Part shown: positions 24,340 to 36,000 of the stretch, in pieces
Layout: each line of letters opens with the position of its first letter
Position numbering within the stretch: the stretch's first letter is position 1
NCBI RefSeq assembly: GCF_000003815.2
Contig: NC_049990.1
Location: 5,798,757-5,862,756, forward strand
DNA length: 64,000 nt
Direction: 5' to 3'
Source of the DNA: Branchiostoma floridae
Taxonomy: Eukaryota > Chordata > Leptocardii > Amphioxiformes > Branchiostomatidae
Translations under genes and position numbers: made by a program
Notes under the pieces: generated by a model
Database searches by the model: none
What the model saw: only the letters and a program-made list of their open reading frames with translations
What the model was told of the DNA's origin: nothing

Positions 24340-24404
24340 GGTTTGCAACATGCGTGACAGTCTCTGGGTGCATGATTCAAAGACTGTCACGCACGTTGCA
24401 AACC
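24340..24404 (-). other. 24-base-stem hairpin, possible small RNA precursor
   Basis: The left arm 24340-24363 (GGTTTGCAACATGCGTGACA plus GTCT) pairs with the right arm 24381-24404 around a 17-base loop. There is one mismatch, A opposite C in a plus-strand RNA. A minus-strand RNA would have a G-U wobble there and so a continuous 24-pair stem. This could be a microRNA-like precursor or the ends of a tiny MITE; nothing else decides between them. Confidence 0.4.
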
Positions 24405-24987
24405 GTGGCACGGACAAAAAACTTTCGCAAATACGTATTATGTGCCTTAGACTAAAACAAACAACAACTTCAAAAGATGAACAGGCGAAAATCGTTCAGT
24501 TGGCATGGACCTCTGAACTTCTCAGTCTGTTCTTTGAATGTACAGGTAATGAGTCAACAAAGTCATTTGCGGCGTTTGCACTTTGCCGAGCAACAAAGTG
24601 CTGTCGTCTAGGGTAACGAAACAAAAATGATTTCGTATCGTGCAATGTAGACATCAGCATACAACCAAACAATAGAAAAATTGTACCAGATAAAAATTCC
24701 ACACAGGGATCCTATGATATTATTGGTAATGCAATTCCGTCGGTCTTTAAACTTTATTGGGCAAAACGTGGCACGAGTCAAATGACTCATCGTGTAGCAT
24801 TAATCAACGTGTGCACAAGTTGTGTTCATCCTATGAAGCATCACTTTCAATGTAGGACGTCATATACATGTGGTGTATCATTATATACATGTGGCGTTTT
24901 CATAACCTCGGGAACATTTTCATTTGATGCCATGTGGAAACGTTTTCAATACAAGCAACAAAATAACTCTAACGTGGCACTACTGCC

Positions 24988-24995
24988 TGACGTCA
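24988..24995 (+). promoter_or_regulatory. Perfect CRE upstream of cassette B gene 2
   Basis: TGACGTCA, the full palindromic cAMP response element (CREB/ATF site), lies 67 bases before the ATG at 25063. A variant TTACGTCA sits 76 bases before the ATG of the paralogue in cassette A. Confidence 0.45.
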
Positions 24996-25062
24996 AGGGT
25001 CAGAGAGGTCGCCCGTAAAGTTCAAGGAGGTGAAGGTGTGTAAATGCTAGCGACTGCGAATT

Positions 25063-26247
25063 ATGGCTGATCTTGTTTCAGTCCTGGACCCCTTTGACTA
25101 CGTCTGCAAGCAGGCCGATGCAGCTCGAAGTGAAGGGAAGCTTAGAAAGATTTACGACATCAAGGTGGCGAAAAAAGATGGCAAGAAGCTATTGAAGAAG
25201 CTTGTCGAACGAACCCGACAAGAGGGAGACCAGGGGGAGGAGCTTCGGCAACTTGTGCAGCGGTACACCGCCCGACTGAGGGACGAAGTCCCCAACAAAT
25301 TCGGTCGTGTCTCTCGCCCTCTTCAGGAGTTTCAGAAGAAGATTGAAAAGGATATAAGCCGTACCGATCCTACTCGCTTTTCTCTGTATCCTTTTTGGCA
25401 CGATCAGTTTTATCTAGGCTAAGAGTTCGGTTACTTACAATGTATACAACTTTGGCTAAGTATCATACCCGGTGCCCAGGTGCTGTAGTAGGTAAGGTAT
25501 GTAAGTTAAGTATTTCTAAAACATTGGCATTGCCTTAACAGCAGTTTCAGTGCAACTACTAAGGGCCCACGTGATGATTGCTTTGTGGCTCTAGTAAATA
25601 AGGACCTTGAAGATTCTGAAGAAAGTGGCGATGTCGTTGGGATGACGTTCTACTTCCTCGAGGATGGGGTGAAAAGGAGGGACACAGGTGGTGCAGTACA
25701 GGGAGGGGAGGAAGAGGGCGCTGTGGGCGGGGCAGCTGAAGAGGAACAGGGGAATGGACCAACCCTCGTCCTACCACACGACTGGAGAAACAACTTCGCA
25801 AGGAGCCTTGAGAACAACATACACCTGTGCCATTGGCATATTCGCCCTGCATTGGAAGCTCTGCGCTTAGGACGTAACTCTTACACTGATAGGGATGGTA
25901 AAATCTGCAAATTCAACAGTAGTGTAGGTGACAGGCAGCTTGTCCAAGGACTTAAAAAATTCAAGTCAAAATTGGGCTACAAGCTGCATGGTAAGAATCC
26001 TCAGTGTGGAAGCCGTCTTTGTAAGGTCCATCTCAACGGAGATGGGTCTGACTGCTATCTGGTTTATGTAGACCAGAATTACAAGCAGATGGGGCGAGTG
26101 TTTCTGCTTGTTGGTGTGTTTACTCATAGTGAGTGTGGCATCAAAACGGGTGCGAGGAAGAAAGAACATGGCACCCAAAGGGGCGGGGACAGAAACACAC
26201 TGGACATAACAGAAGATATGGAGGCAGCTGAAGCATTTCTGCAATAG
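25063..26247 (+). CDS. Cassette B gene 2, uncharacterised two-exon protein (346 aa)
   Basis: Exon 1 is 25063-25406 and exon 2 is 25551-26247, joined in phase 2 (donor GTTTTATC, acceptor GTTTCAG), giving 346 residues. Read through without splicing, exon 1 would stop at 25422 after 119 codons. The layout equals that of cassette A gene 2: charged N-terminal part (MADLVSVLDPFDYVCKQAD), then ATTKGPRDDCFVALV, an acidic glycine linker, and a conserved tail with RPALEALRLGRNSYTD, KVHLNGDGSDCYLVYVDQN, VFLLVGVFTHSECG and KKEHGTQR. About two thirds of the tail residues match the A copy by eye. No signal peptide or membrane segment is evident, so it is probably intracellular. The family is not recognised; a remote RelE/HigB-like fold is a weak possibility. 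It converges on CENPI, 825 bases away. Confidence 0.7.
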
Positions 26248-27071
26248 TATAACATCTGGCACACATTGATAATTGCCAAAATACCTCAATCAGGTGTTAC
26301 TGTATGTACTTAGGCACTATCAGGAAGAATATAAACATTTTTTAGAAAAAATTGTTTGCTGATAACTTGAAAGTCAAGTAGAAGGAAAATAGAGACAAAG
26401 GGTTTCTTGTGTTGTACTTACTTATAATCATTACATTACAGTTGAAGTCAAACATGCTTGAGTCTTTATTCAGTACTAGTATTTTACATCACAGCATATC
26501 TATGACAATCATTTTTTTGTTGCCATCATGATATGAATGTACAGAAATTCCTTCCTAGAATTCAAAACATTAACAAAACATTGAAAACCATAGCAAGAAC
26601 AGTATTAGTCATGTATTAAGATTTATAAGAATGTTAGTTGACGTAATACAAAACAAATTGCCTAAACGATATATGTACACAAATATGTGTATGTGTCTGT
26701 TACATTTGTTCTGGAACACATATTTGTTCCAGAAGTTTACAATGTGGATAAAAGTAGTATGATATACATTCAATTCAACCACTCTAGAGTCAAGTTGTAC
26801 TTTCTAATTTCCAGTCAGATGTTTAGATATAAAATCATGACGTTTTCTGATCATCTGTCTTCTGTTTGTTTACGGGTTGAAATCATATTTTCCATCAACA
26901 GTAAAAACAAGTCTGTACTAGACTGACTGACAGTAGTAGTAGTCTACCCAATAGAGCACTGTGAGATAAGCCAGTTGATCAGAAAACTTTACTTTTGGGA
27001 GATAAGTTTCTACCCTTTTACTACTACATTTTGGAGATACGTTCTTGCCCCAGCTTGTCCTATGCAGACCT
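26248..27071. other. Convergent intergenic region, cassette B gene 2 / CENPI 3' ends
   Basis: This holds the 3' untranslated regions of two converging genes. On the minus strand an AATAAA polyadenylation signal lies at 26465-26470, which would give CENPI a 3' UTR of about 600 bases. No canonical AATAAA was seen for the plus-strand gene. No additional gene is visible. Confidence 0.5.
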
Positions 27072-30000
27072 CTAAGTCCTAGACCCGGTGGTTGTTGTGC
27101 TGCTTGCAGTGGAAGGTGCAGAAGAGCAGGGTGTGGAGGACTTCCCAACCTTGATAAAACTGCTGATGAAACCCTGGATCCCCTCAAGCCCCTGGGATGT
27201 CAGGAAGTCCAGATACGAACTCCTGTCCAGGGTGCTCTGCTGATAAAAAAACATCATCTATATCGGACTCGGTAGAGTTGAAAGAATTATTTGTACTTGT
27301 ACCAACATAACTGATACTTCTTTGAGACTTCAAGTGAACATAGATTGAAAACATATCAAAGTTAAGTATAACAGGCTGCAATGTTGCTTAACTATTGTCC
27401 AAAAATTCTACTCCTGCCAGCCTACAGACAGCATATTCAAATAGTTACAAACACACAGGAACACAAAATCCAGACACAGCAAAAATCATCAATTCTAGAA
27501 GTTACCTGTCTGGATCTGGGCCTGGGTGTGATAGGGGTTCCTGGAGGCAGGGACTGTGTGGCAACAAAATACATACTGTTAGATGGCTGAATAACACTCA
27601 AATTCAACACCACTATTACACCAACTGTAAGTACTAACTGACAATGTTGCCAATAAGGAAGTAAAAAATTGCCATGTACACTTGAGCTATCGTCAAATGA
27701 AAAGCAAGTCAAAGATATATAGTGGTCACAACCTGTCGCTTCATTAAAAACACTCAGTCAGCGCTTTATCTATACAGGGAAACGATGCTGCTGCGACCAC
27801 ATGCCCTGACCATGTCTCCTTACCTTGGGGAGCAGACCCTCTAACATAAAACTCTGATTGACCAGGGATACTACTGGGTCACATGTGGCCAGTTTTCAAC
27901 AGTGACCTTAAAGTATCTGACAGTAATTTTGTCCCTTATTTCCCTCATTCTAACTTAAAATTCATAAAACTCCACACTGTGAAAGGGGGGACCTCCTCTT
28001 CATAATCATACCATTCTTCTGCTTGGTCACTCTGCTTACCTCTTGCAATTTTTTTTCCCATGAAACCCCTGTATGTGCATTTAGTGTATAACTGTATATC
28101 CTCACCTTCTGAAGGAATGTGTGTGCGAAGCCCTGCAGTGCTATGTGGTTGTACAGGGAAAAGCTGTCACCGATGCTGTCGATACCAGCCTGCTTCACCA
28201 CGGCTCTCGGTACCTTAAAGATGCTTGCCTCATTCTTTCCACTGGTGGGAAAATAATTCAGGAAATATTGTGAATATCAAACAATCATAAGACTCATATC
28301 AACAAGCTTACATAGTCTGTTATAATAAGTAACATTTTTCTGGATCTACTATCACCTACATTGACTTTAACAGGGCTCGAAATACTGGGTGCATGTGCAC
28401 CCAGGTGCACCCAAAATTGGAGCTGTGCACCCAATTTTTTTCAGTGGGTGCACAGGGTGCACCCAAATATTTTCTTAGGTTTATATATGGAAAGATATCA
28501 AGTGTACTAGTATACATCATATTCTTGACATCTAAGTGTTAGAAAGATGATAAAAATGTCTATCATATTACTTGTGTAAGAATTTGGTAGCTTGTAACTA
28601 AGTTTTGTTATTAGGTTTTCTTGACATTCTACTTAAATTTAAGTGGTGCACCCAAAATTTTTTTGGTGCACCCAATTTTTTTAAGCTGGGTGCACCAGTG
28701 CACCTAATCCCAAAAATGAATTTCGAGCCCTGCTTTAACTACATGTAGCCCTAAAACACATTGCCTTTAAAGTGGAGTAACCCCCTGCTGTAGTGCGTGA
28801 GCCCAAGGGATATAGAGACAGATAACTACCCTGTACACCTTAAGAAAGTGGGAAGGATTTTAACAAGAACCCATTATATTAGTAGAATACAAGGTACAGG
28901 TAGTTAGAATACTTTCCCAATGTACATGTCCATAAAACAACATAAAACCTAAGGAGGCACCTTACTTCAGCACTATCCATACTTTGAGATGTACAACTAA
29001 ATACACATACATGTATAATAATCAGAGGAGTATGTAATGTAAGAAATTGCACCAATGAATATACCATTACAGTGTGGTCACATCTATTGTAAACCAATTC
29101 ATGATTTTCACATGGTAAGATTGGCAACCTTGCTGTGACAGATCCAACTACAAGGTTAGATGACTTTTAAAACAGCCTTTTTGTAGGAAGACACTTGAAA
29201 TTTGTTTGCACATGCACAACTATCTCAAGAATGTTTGTAATCGTTCAGTACTCCCTTACCTGCTGAAGGCCTTGCACCTCCAGAGAGCATCACAGATGTC
29301 TAAGATACAGTTGTTGAAGTTCCTGATGCTGGAGCTGGTGAAACCACAGGACTCCTCCTGGGGTGGCTTCTGTTTCAGGGACGTCACTTCCTGTCTGAAC
29401 CTGCAGTCATGACAAACAGACAGGCATGACAAACAGGCAGTCAGAAATAGTGGAACTGTATGACAGGTAAATTGGACATCACCAGAAAGAGTTAGAAGTG
29501 CAAAATGGCCTTCCCAACAGCTAGTATTTTCAGTTCAGCACAATAAGTAATCCCTACTAGTTTGGAGTGTTAGCTTTTTATTTACGTGAAGAGGTTTCAC
29601 AACTGAGGATTCCCCATACATGAGGCCACTGTCTTTATGTCCCCATCTGGATCCATGGAATTTGATTCATACGGCAAAGCAAAGGAGAGTCTAACCACTT
29701 GTGCTCAGAAACTCCTGACCCACCACAAATTAGTAGTTTAGCTTTACACTGCCGATACTGAATGCCAAACTGATACAGCATTATTAAAATACTCAGGTTC
29801 CTTACCCACACATGATGGCACATATCCGGGCCACAGTCAGGGCATTAGTGTCAAACATGGCCATGTACACAATAGGTGCAGATGGGGCATGGACCAACGG
29901 GAGGTCAAACCTGCGCTGCAACTGGGTCACCTAGAAAAGAAAAGGAAATAACTTAATAAGGACACACAGGTATTGGAGTATTATCATTATCAAGCAAAAA

Positions 30001-33000
30001 TTTACTGTTATGTAACACAAGTTCTCATAACTAAGGTCATGAGATATTATTGATGCAAAACTGGACATATTATGATCAATTTTTTCAATCTATTTCTAGC
30101 TTAGAAGAAGTATCAACGGATATACAATCTTTCTTGTTTATACAATATAGGAGGAAATAGTTTTATTTGTTCTTATTGCATAACATTTTCTTTTCCTATG
30201 TAAAGAATTACTTCTCAAACATTCCATTTTTTCTTCTGAAACATGAACTAGTAGTAAGAATATCCTTCTCACCAGTTCGAAGAAGCCGAGCGTGTAGTGC
30301 ATGAGCATGGCGTGTCCGTCCTCCTGTTGTAGCCCCACCACACACAGTCTGTCTACATACAGCACCAGCTCCTGGATAGACTGTAGTGCTGGGAACATCT
30401 CACTATCCACAGGGAACAGGGACAGGCTGGGAGGGGGGCAGAGATATGATGTTACATGTACATGTGATACTGTAGCCCCACCACACACAGTCTGTCTACA
30501 TACAGCACCAGCTCCTGGATAGACTGGAGTGCTGGGAACATCTCACTATCCACAGGGAACAGGGACAGGCTGGGAGGGGGGCAGAGATATGATGTTACAT
30601 GTACATGTGATACTGTAGCCCCACCACACACAGTCTGTCTACATACAGCACCAGCTCCTGGATAGACTGGAGTGCTGGGAACATCTCACTATCCACAGGG
30701 AACAGGGACAAGCTGGGAGGGGGGCAGAGATATTACATTACAGGTACATGTACATGTGTGTCTACTCTACAGCTTTATACTATTTGCCTGGCATCCATCC
30801 AAATCAATGCTTCAATTGCTTCCTCGAAGAATAATCTGCTATTCTAAGTCTGTCATTTCAAGGCAGGTAAAATACATTTTCACAAACTTGTATCATGAAG
30901 CTTATGGAAGAACTGAGTGTAACTTTTTTTCTCTTTTATCAAACAAGTAAATTTCCATCCTGGGACAGAAGGACGGGTCCCGGAGACAGCCCTGAATAGT
31001 ACCTTGATGTTCCTTCCTCGTTACTCTGTGTCTCTTTGTACCGTGCCCACTCCACAGACACACAGTTCCTCAGTAACTCTGTCAGACAGGCCAGGATCTG
31101 ACACTGCAGGCAGAAAAAAACGACAACAAATGTGTCAGTTTGTAAAAATAACAAAAGGCAACTGACAATGGTAAAAGATAATTTCTTCTCATAACAAGCA
31201 AACTGCCTAAATATGTACATGTAGTACACTAGTTTTGTACAGCACAAGACCAAACTTTAAGGTTTGATCCAATCACACCTGGACCAAGCCCTACCTTTAT
31301 TGGTACAGTGTAGACATTGTAAGTGTGGTGGGTTCTTTAACATGTTCAAGGTGTGGAGCTCCTCAAACACAGGACCTATGCCTTATGTTCCATCCAACTG
31401 GACTTCCCAAAGGCAGATACTAATTTCACCTAAGTTGAGGGATATCGGTTTTACATTTAAGTGCCTTTCCCTGAGAGCCATGACATTGGGACTAGTACTG
31501 CAGGGATTCAAACCCAGAACCTTTAGAATCTCAGTCAACAGGGCCACTGTTCTAACAAAGAGAGTTTACTTTAAGATTTCTTTTTTCTTTTCAATAAGGA
31601 TAATGAAAACTCACCTTGCAGTGAACCTTAGATGTGAAGAACAGCCTTCTGAGAGGTTCCAAAACATAGTCATTCAGCCCTGAGTAGAAAGGACATGTGC
31701 ATTTATAAGTCATACACAGCTTCCAGATTGGTGGTGTAGGGAAGACCCCTGTATGCTGACTACAAAGTGGTGAAAATTATTTCAGAAACAGATTCACCAC
31801 CATTTTATATCCCTTAGTTTCTTCAATTTTTGTTTATTTGCAAGACACAGACTCACAAACAACATGGCTTACATGGCATCAGCAATATCAATGTTTCTTC
31901 TTGGTTCTGAGATTTATTAAAATGCAAAAAAGAACACCAAAGAGCACCAACATGGCAGCAGACAATGATTGCTTACTCTGGAAAGGGTGCAGTCTGGACC
32001 TTGTGATGAGCTGGAGGATCTGTGGTCGATGGTCAAGTCCATTCCAGGTGAACAGGTACTCCCACAGGAACATCTCACATAAGAGCACACCCTCCTGTAA
32101 CAATATGGGTTAAACTTAAACATCTATGTGAGAACATGCATTCAATGTTAAACAAATTTGATTGGTAATACATGTATTGTAAGCACATATTTTTATGTTG
32201 TAAAGCTTACCTGTAGGAAATCTGTGAAGTTGATGAGAGCCTTTAGCAGCTTCTCTACCCTGGGTTTGGTGCTGGCAGAGGGGCAGTCTACAAGGTCTAA
32301 GACAAATAGGAAAATATTATTGACTCAGGTTCTTCAATTCTGCATACAAATGAGTTGTCAATTGCATCGATGAAGGTTCAACATCTAGGTAATAAGATAC
32401 ACAATACAAAAGTAACTGGACAGAGTTGGAAATGGTAAGATATTTGACCCTGTGTGTGTGTGCTTGTGTGTTTGTTTGTTTTTGATATCTGTGGTCATCA
32501 TATCTTTAGTACCACTGGATGGCCATGGATTGTAATAACATTTGGTATGTGGATAGGGGTTGGGAATTACTCCGAATATGAAGTCAATGTCAATTCTAGC
32601 CCCCTGGTGTGTGAGATTGTTTTCCATGTCTTCACCACAGTGTACTGTTATTATCTGTAGTGGGGCTATTTGTCTTCCTCTGCTTACAAAAAAGCAGTCA
32701 AACCCAACCCGTCTAGAAATAGTCAACACTAGGATTCGAGTTGCTGCTTTTTTCAATAATGTACATGTATCACTGTTCACTGACACATGTATGTCTCCTA
32801 TGTTTCCACCATGTAATTGCAATTAGCCCCCAGGCATAAACTTGCAATTAAATTTTGTTCAGGTTAGTTCCCCTACCTTGGCGCAGTGTCCTGTAAAGCC
32901 AGTATCCTATGCGATGTGCCACATGCTGCTGGGGATGGCAGCTGACAAAGTGTTGCAGGTACTGGGACCTCAGCACTGCTGCAGCCTGACTGGGGAGCTC

Positions 33001-36000
33001 TGTGTGTGTGTGTATGTGTTACTAGAGCTAAGGTTTGTTTCCCTACCTTGGCGCAATGTCCTGTAGAGCCAGTAGCCTATGCGATGTGCCACATGCTGCT
33101 GGGGGTGACAGCTGACAAAGTGCTGCAGATACTGGGACCTCAGTACTGCTGCAGCCTGGCTGGGGAGCTGGGGGGAGGGGAAAGGAATCATTAATGTAAC
33201 ACTGTACAACTGTTACCTCTGGGTTTTTCCTAGTGCAGCAAAGCATAGTAAGCATAGGGGCCCTGAAGACTAATGAAGTAATTTGTATCCCCTATGCTGA
33301 GAATTTGGCCCCTACAATGTGTTTCAAACAGTGCAGGGGGCTTTTCTGCTGTATTGTAACAAAAGAAAGAAATGTTAGCTTTATTTCCTGAAATTTGGCT
33401 TTTTTCTAGAAATAGTGTTTCTGTGGGTTATAACATCAAAACCTTTATGGGAAAGAATGCCTCAGACCCCCCTACAATGCCCATGTCTGTGATGCCTGCT
33501 ACATGTACATGGCTTTGCCATAGTAAGATGCTTTCTTAACTTAAACCTTAGGTCCTGCTGTGCCATAAGGCACATTGGGCATCATCATCATCATCATGGG
33601 GCAGCAAGTGGTTTGGAAGATGCCCAATACATGTATTACATAGTTTGAAACACAAACTGAACATTGATCAGTGATGGAAGACTTACTTCCAGATTATCCA
33701 AGTTCTGTAACAACTCTTCAAAGGACCCGATGAGCTGGACTGGTACTTTGTCTGACTGGGCTGCTGAACTCTGGTCCAGACTTCTGGGATACCCAATGGC
33801 AGGGATACAGTCCAACTTGGCCTTCTTGGGTAGCTGGAAAACAAAGTCAAAGTTTATTCTGTGATGTGTACAAGACATTGAAAGTGCAGGTTATATTGGA
33901 GCTGTGCAGGTATTTCTGATGTCTACCTGCACCTGACCTGCACTGGTCCATGTACTGGGCTTCATACATAAATGTGCTATGATGTAGGTGTACATGTATG
34001 TGAATTGTTATTACCTGTTGTCATTGACTGTTACCGCCTAATAAGTATAAAAGAAAAAATAGCAATGGTTCCTGAACAATAGTATGATTCATACTTCCTA
34101 AATTCAGAGTGGTGCAGGTAAAATTTGTCTGGTGTAGGTAGTTTTTAATGTTACCTGCAGAAGTGCAGGTATGCAGAAAAAAGTATTTCGAGCCCTGTAT
34201 AGGTATGGTTAAGTTAAAGGTAAGGTAGTCATTCTTGACTGAGGTGAAGCATGATGCTTTGTTAAGTAGTAGTGGTAGTGCTGCAATGCTGCTTCACTAG
34301 GGCTTGCTTTTTCAGCCAAGCCCATCGAGTCACTTTTACTTTTCTCAGTAAGTGGTTGGGTACCGGTTCTTATATGTCAGGAGGTTTGATGCTTGAAGCT
34401 AACTAGGACATCAGACTGCCTTCATACACATAAGATACATAGTTGCTTTGCATTGTAGACAAAAAACTTAAAAGAGGGAAAAAAATAAGACTCTGATGTA
34501 CTGTTTTTTCGAGAGAGAAACAACCTGTTGTAAATATTTTTTGAAAATCTGCAAACAAAAAGTTACTTATCTTGTAAACCAAACTATCTAATGTGTAAAA
34601 AGTAAAACAACAAAACATAAAATCAAATTTCTGCAAGGAAACCCATCAAATTAGTACTTACTGGTTCTTTTGTTGGATCTAGATCATTGAAGATATTTGT
34701 AATGGGAATTTGTGTTGTCTTCAGCCATTGGTCCCTCTCCTCTCTGGGGCAGTTTCTCAGCTGGACCTGACGAATCAGGGCTGCCCATGCTTTGTCTGTC
34801 TGTTTGAAAAATACCTGGAAAAGAGAGAAAGCAATAAAATGATTGGACATTTTCTACCAAGGAAGAAGACAAATTATAAGTGCATTCATAGTTTTATCTG
34901 GCAATCCGAGATCAGCAGACTTCACTGACTTGGGAAGAAGAGATGCTGCTCCAGTTCAATTCATGATCACCTGTAACCTTGAAGTGGTCTTCAGGTCTTA
35001 CTATGTGATGACAATATTCTATTTATTTATTTATTTGTTCGGCTTTTTTCACAGCCAGGGTTGCCCAACTAGCCAGGGGCTATTGCCAAGGGCTAATAGA
35101 TAATTAAAATTAAGATAAATTGTGGTGACAATAGATAGGGTCAAGAAAAGACTGTTGTACAACTTGTACCTACCCTGGGTGTTTTGTTGAGAGGCACGTT
35201 GACCAGGTCAGGACGGTACAGTTTGTATAAGGACAGTCTGGTCTGTAGGTCTAACAGGGGACGCACACGCACACGGTGACAACACAGCAAAGAAAAGCCT
35301 ATTGTACCTACCCTGGGTGTTTTGTTGAGCGGTACGTTGACCAGGTCAGGACGGTACAGTTTGTATAAGGACAGCAGCCCTGTCAGGTGCGGCTGTGCGC
35401 CCAGTCTGGTCTGTAGGTCTAACAGCGGACGCACACGGAACAGGCGCACTGGAAATACACAACATGCTACATTAGATCTGGGAATACAATGTAGGTTCAA
35501 CACTCCGATTTCATAAGGAACTGCAATTTACACCTGATATTATGGATCACACTTATATCCCCCTCCCCTTGCATTTCCTCTTGTGGGGCTATTTGCATTT
35601 GGGGGTAACCCATATGTAGATGTAAATACTCTCTATATAAGTACTGTACTAACAAGCAATACAGTAAAATAGATGTCTATCTAAATGTGTCCATATCAAA
35701 AACATAGTATAAGCTCTAAGGTTCTGTACTCTTTATGAAAAAAAAATGTATAAAGAAAGCTATAGTCTCACCATCTTGCTTCCTTGTCAGCAAATACAGA
35801 AGATGGCAAACATGGGGACACTGGTAACAACAAAGCAATGTTAAGAAAAGCTGTTGCAAGTCATCTGTATACACGCACATGCAATTTGTAAATATTATTC
35901 ATCATTGAATTCTCATTTTAGGAAAGCTGGAAATGGTGTACCAAGGTACAGACCATCCTCTCTAAAACTCAGTTCTCTGTTTATATTCCAGTTCAGGAGG

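Larger units (their letters stand above)
23489..25062. other. Spacer between cassette B genes 1 and 2, with repeats
   Basis: Two copies of a common interspersed repeat occur, at about 23550-23780 (begins with the palindrome ACCTCCATGA..TCATGGAGGT) and 23933-24110. Their shared signature is a GTCTGTGTGTGTG tract followed by ATAACTCAAGAA-like text and a GGATGGATT-like stretch. Related copies lie near 32.45 and 58.83 kb. A hairpin lies at 24340-24404. No gene is seen. Confidence 0.55.
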
